A stretch of DNA of 13,738 nucleotides from DASUPK01 sp036276255. GTDB taxonomy: Bacteria; Actinomycetota; Thermoleophilia; Solirubrobacterales; 70-9. Shown piece by piece: positions 13,699 to 13,738 of this stretch. The position numbers and the translations under genes were made by a program. Every line of letters starts with the position of its first letter. Position 1 is the stretch's first letter. The stretch spans positions 1 through 13,738 of the forward strand of contig DASUPK010000197.1 in the NCBI GenBank assembly GCA_036276255.1. Direction: 5' to 3'. The notes beneath the pieces were generated by a model. The model saw only the letters and a program-made list of their open reading frames with translations, searched no databases and was not told the origin of the DNA.

Positions 13699-13706
13699 CC
13701 CGCACC

Positions 13707-13738
13707 GTGAACGACCAGCCTCTGCTCACCGAGCGCCG
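13707..13738 (+). CDS. Start of an unidentified gene, truncated by the window end
   Basis: GTG 13707 opens MNDQPLLTER and runs off the window. The only support is the leaderless -10 box 8 bases upstream, which matches the pattern of the other genes, and an open frame to the end. Ten residues are too few to recognise a family. Confidence 0.45.
   Translation, partial: MNDQPLLTER

Overview
This window is high-GC bacterial DNA (by eye about two thirds G+C or more, with strongly GC-rich third codon positions). The dense gene packing, the actinobacterial-style leaderless promoters (TAnnnT placed 7-12 nt before the start codon) and the protein flavour suggest an actinomycetote, possibly Thermoleophilia/Solirubrobacterales. 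That placement is inference. No stretch longer than about 300 bases lacks a gene, and I see no CRISPR array, insertion sequence or rRNA.

Region 1 (1-2866, + strand) is a tightly coupled trio. It holds a 5'-truncated NAD-dependent epimerase of the CDP-paratose 2-epimerase (TyvE) type, a second TyvE-like epimerase starting on the first one's stop codon (TGATG), and a GT-A glycosyltransferase joined by an ATGA overlap. The first epimerase carries two apparent single-base frameshifts and the second carries one. Region 2 (2823-5879) mixes strands: an RmlC-type dTDP-sugar 3,5-epimerase (-) diverges from a family 2 glycosyltransferase (+), followed by a zinc-ribbon methyltransferase (+) that converges exactly on a further family 2 glycosyltransferase (-). 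Region 3 (5926-12468, all +) holds a hotdog acyl-CoA thioesterase, a DPM1-like polyprenyl-phosphate glycosyltransferase with membrane segments, a rhamnosyltransferase-like enzyme, an 816-residue multi-pass membrane protein with GT-C features, and a UDP-HexNAc 6-dehydrogenase. Region 4 (12469-13738) holds a hairpin, a short direct repeat, a secreted S1-fold protease with a frameshift and a Cys in place of the catalytic Ser, a tRNA-Thr(CGT) on the minus strand, and the leaderless start of a gene that runs off the window.

The first twelve genes, apart from the thioesterase, read as a cell-surface glycan locus: sugar nucleotide modification (two epimerases, RmlC, UDP-sugar dehydrogenase), cytoplasmic glycosyl transfer (four GT2 enzymes), probable lipid-linked sugar donor synthesis (DPM1-like) and an extracytoplasmic GT-C-like transferase that could use that donor. 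Most transcription units carry their own near-start -10 box instead of sharing one long operon.

The observations most worth following are the GDCGGP active site of the protease, the Phe replacing the catalytic Tyr of YxxxK in the second epimerase, a glycosyltransferase with no canonical start codon (CTG at 7688 fits best), the recurrent leaderless promoter layout, and a 26-bp direct repeat whose second copy supplies the protease's likely start codon. Four apparent frameshifts, three of them in short homopolymer runs, suggest sequencing or assembly indels, so the broken genes should be verified before being called pseudogenes.
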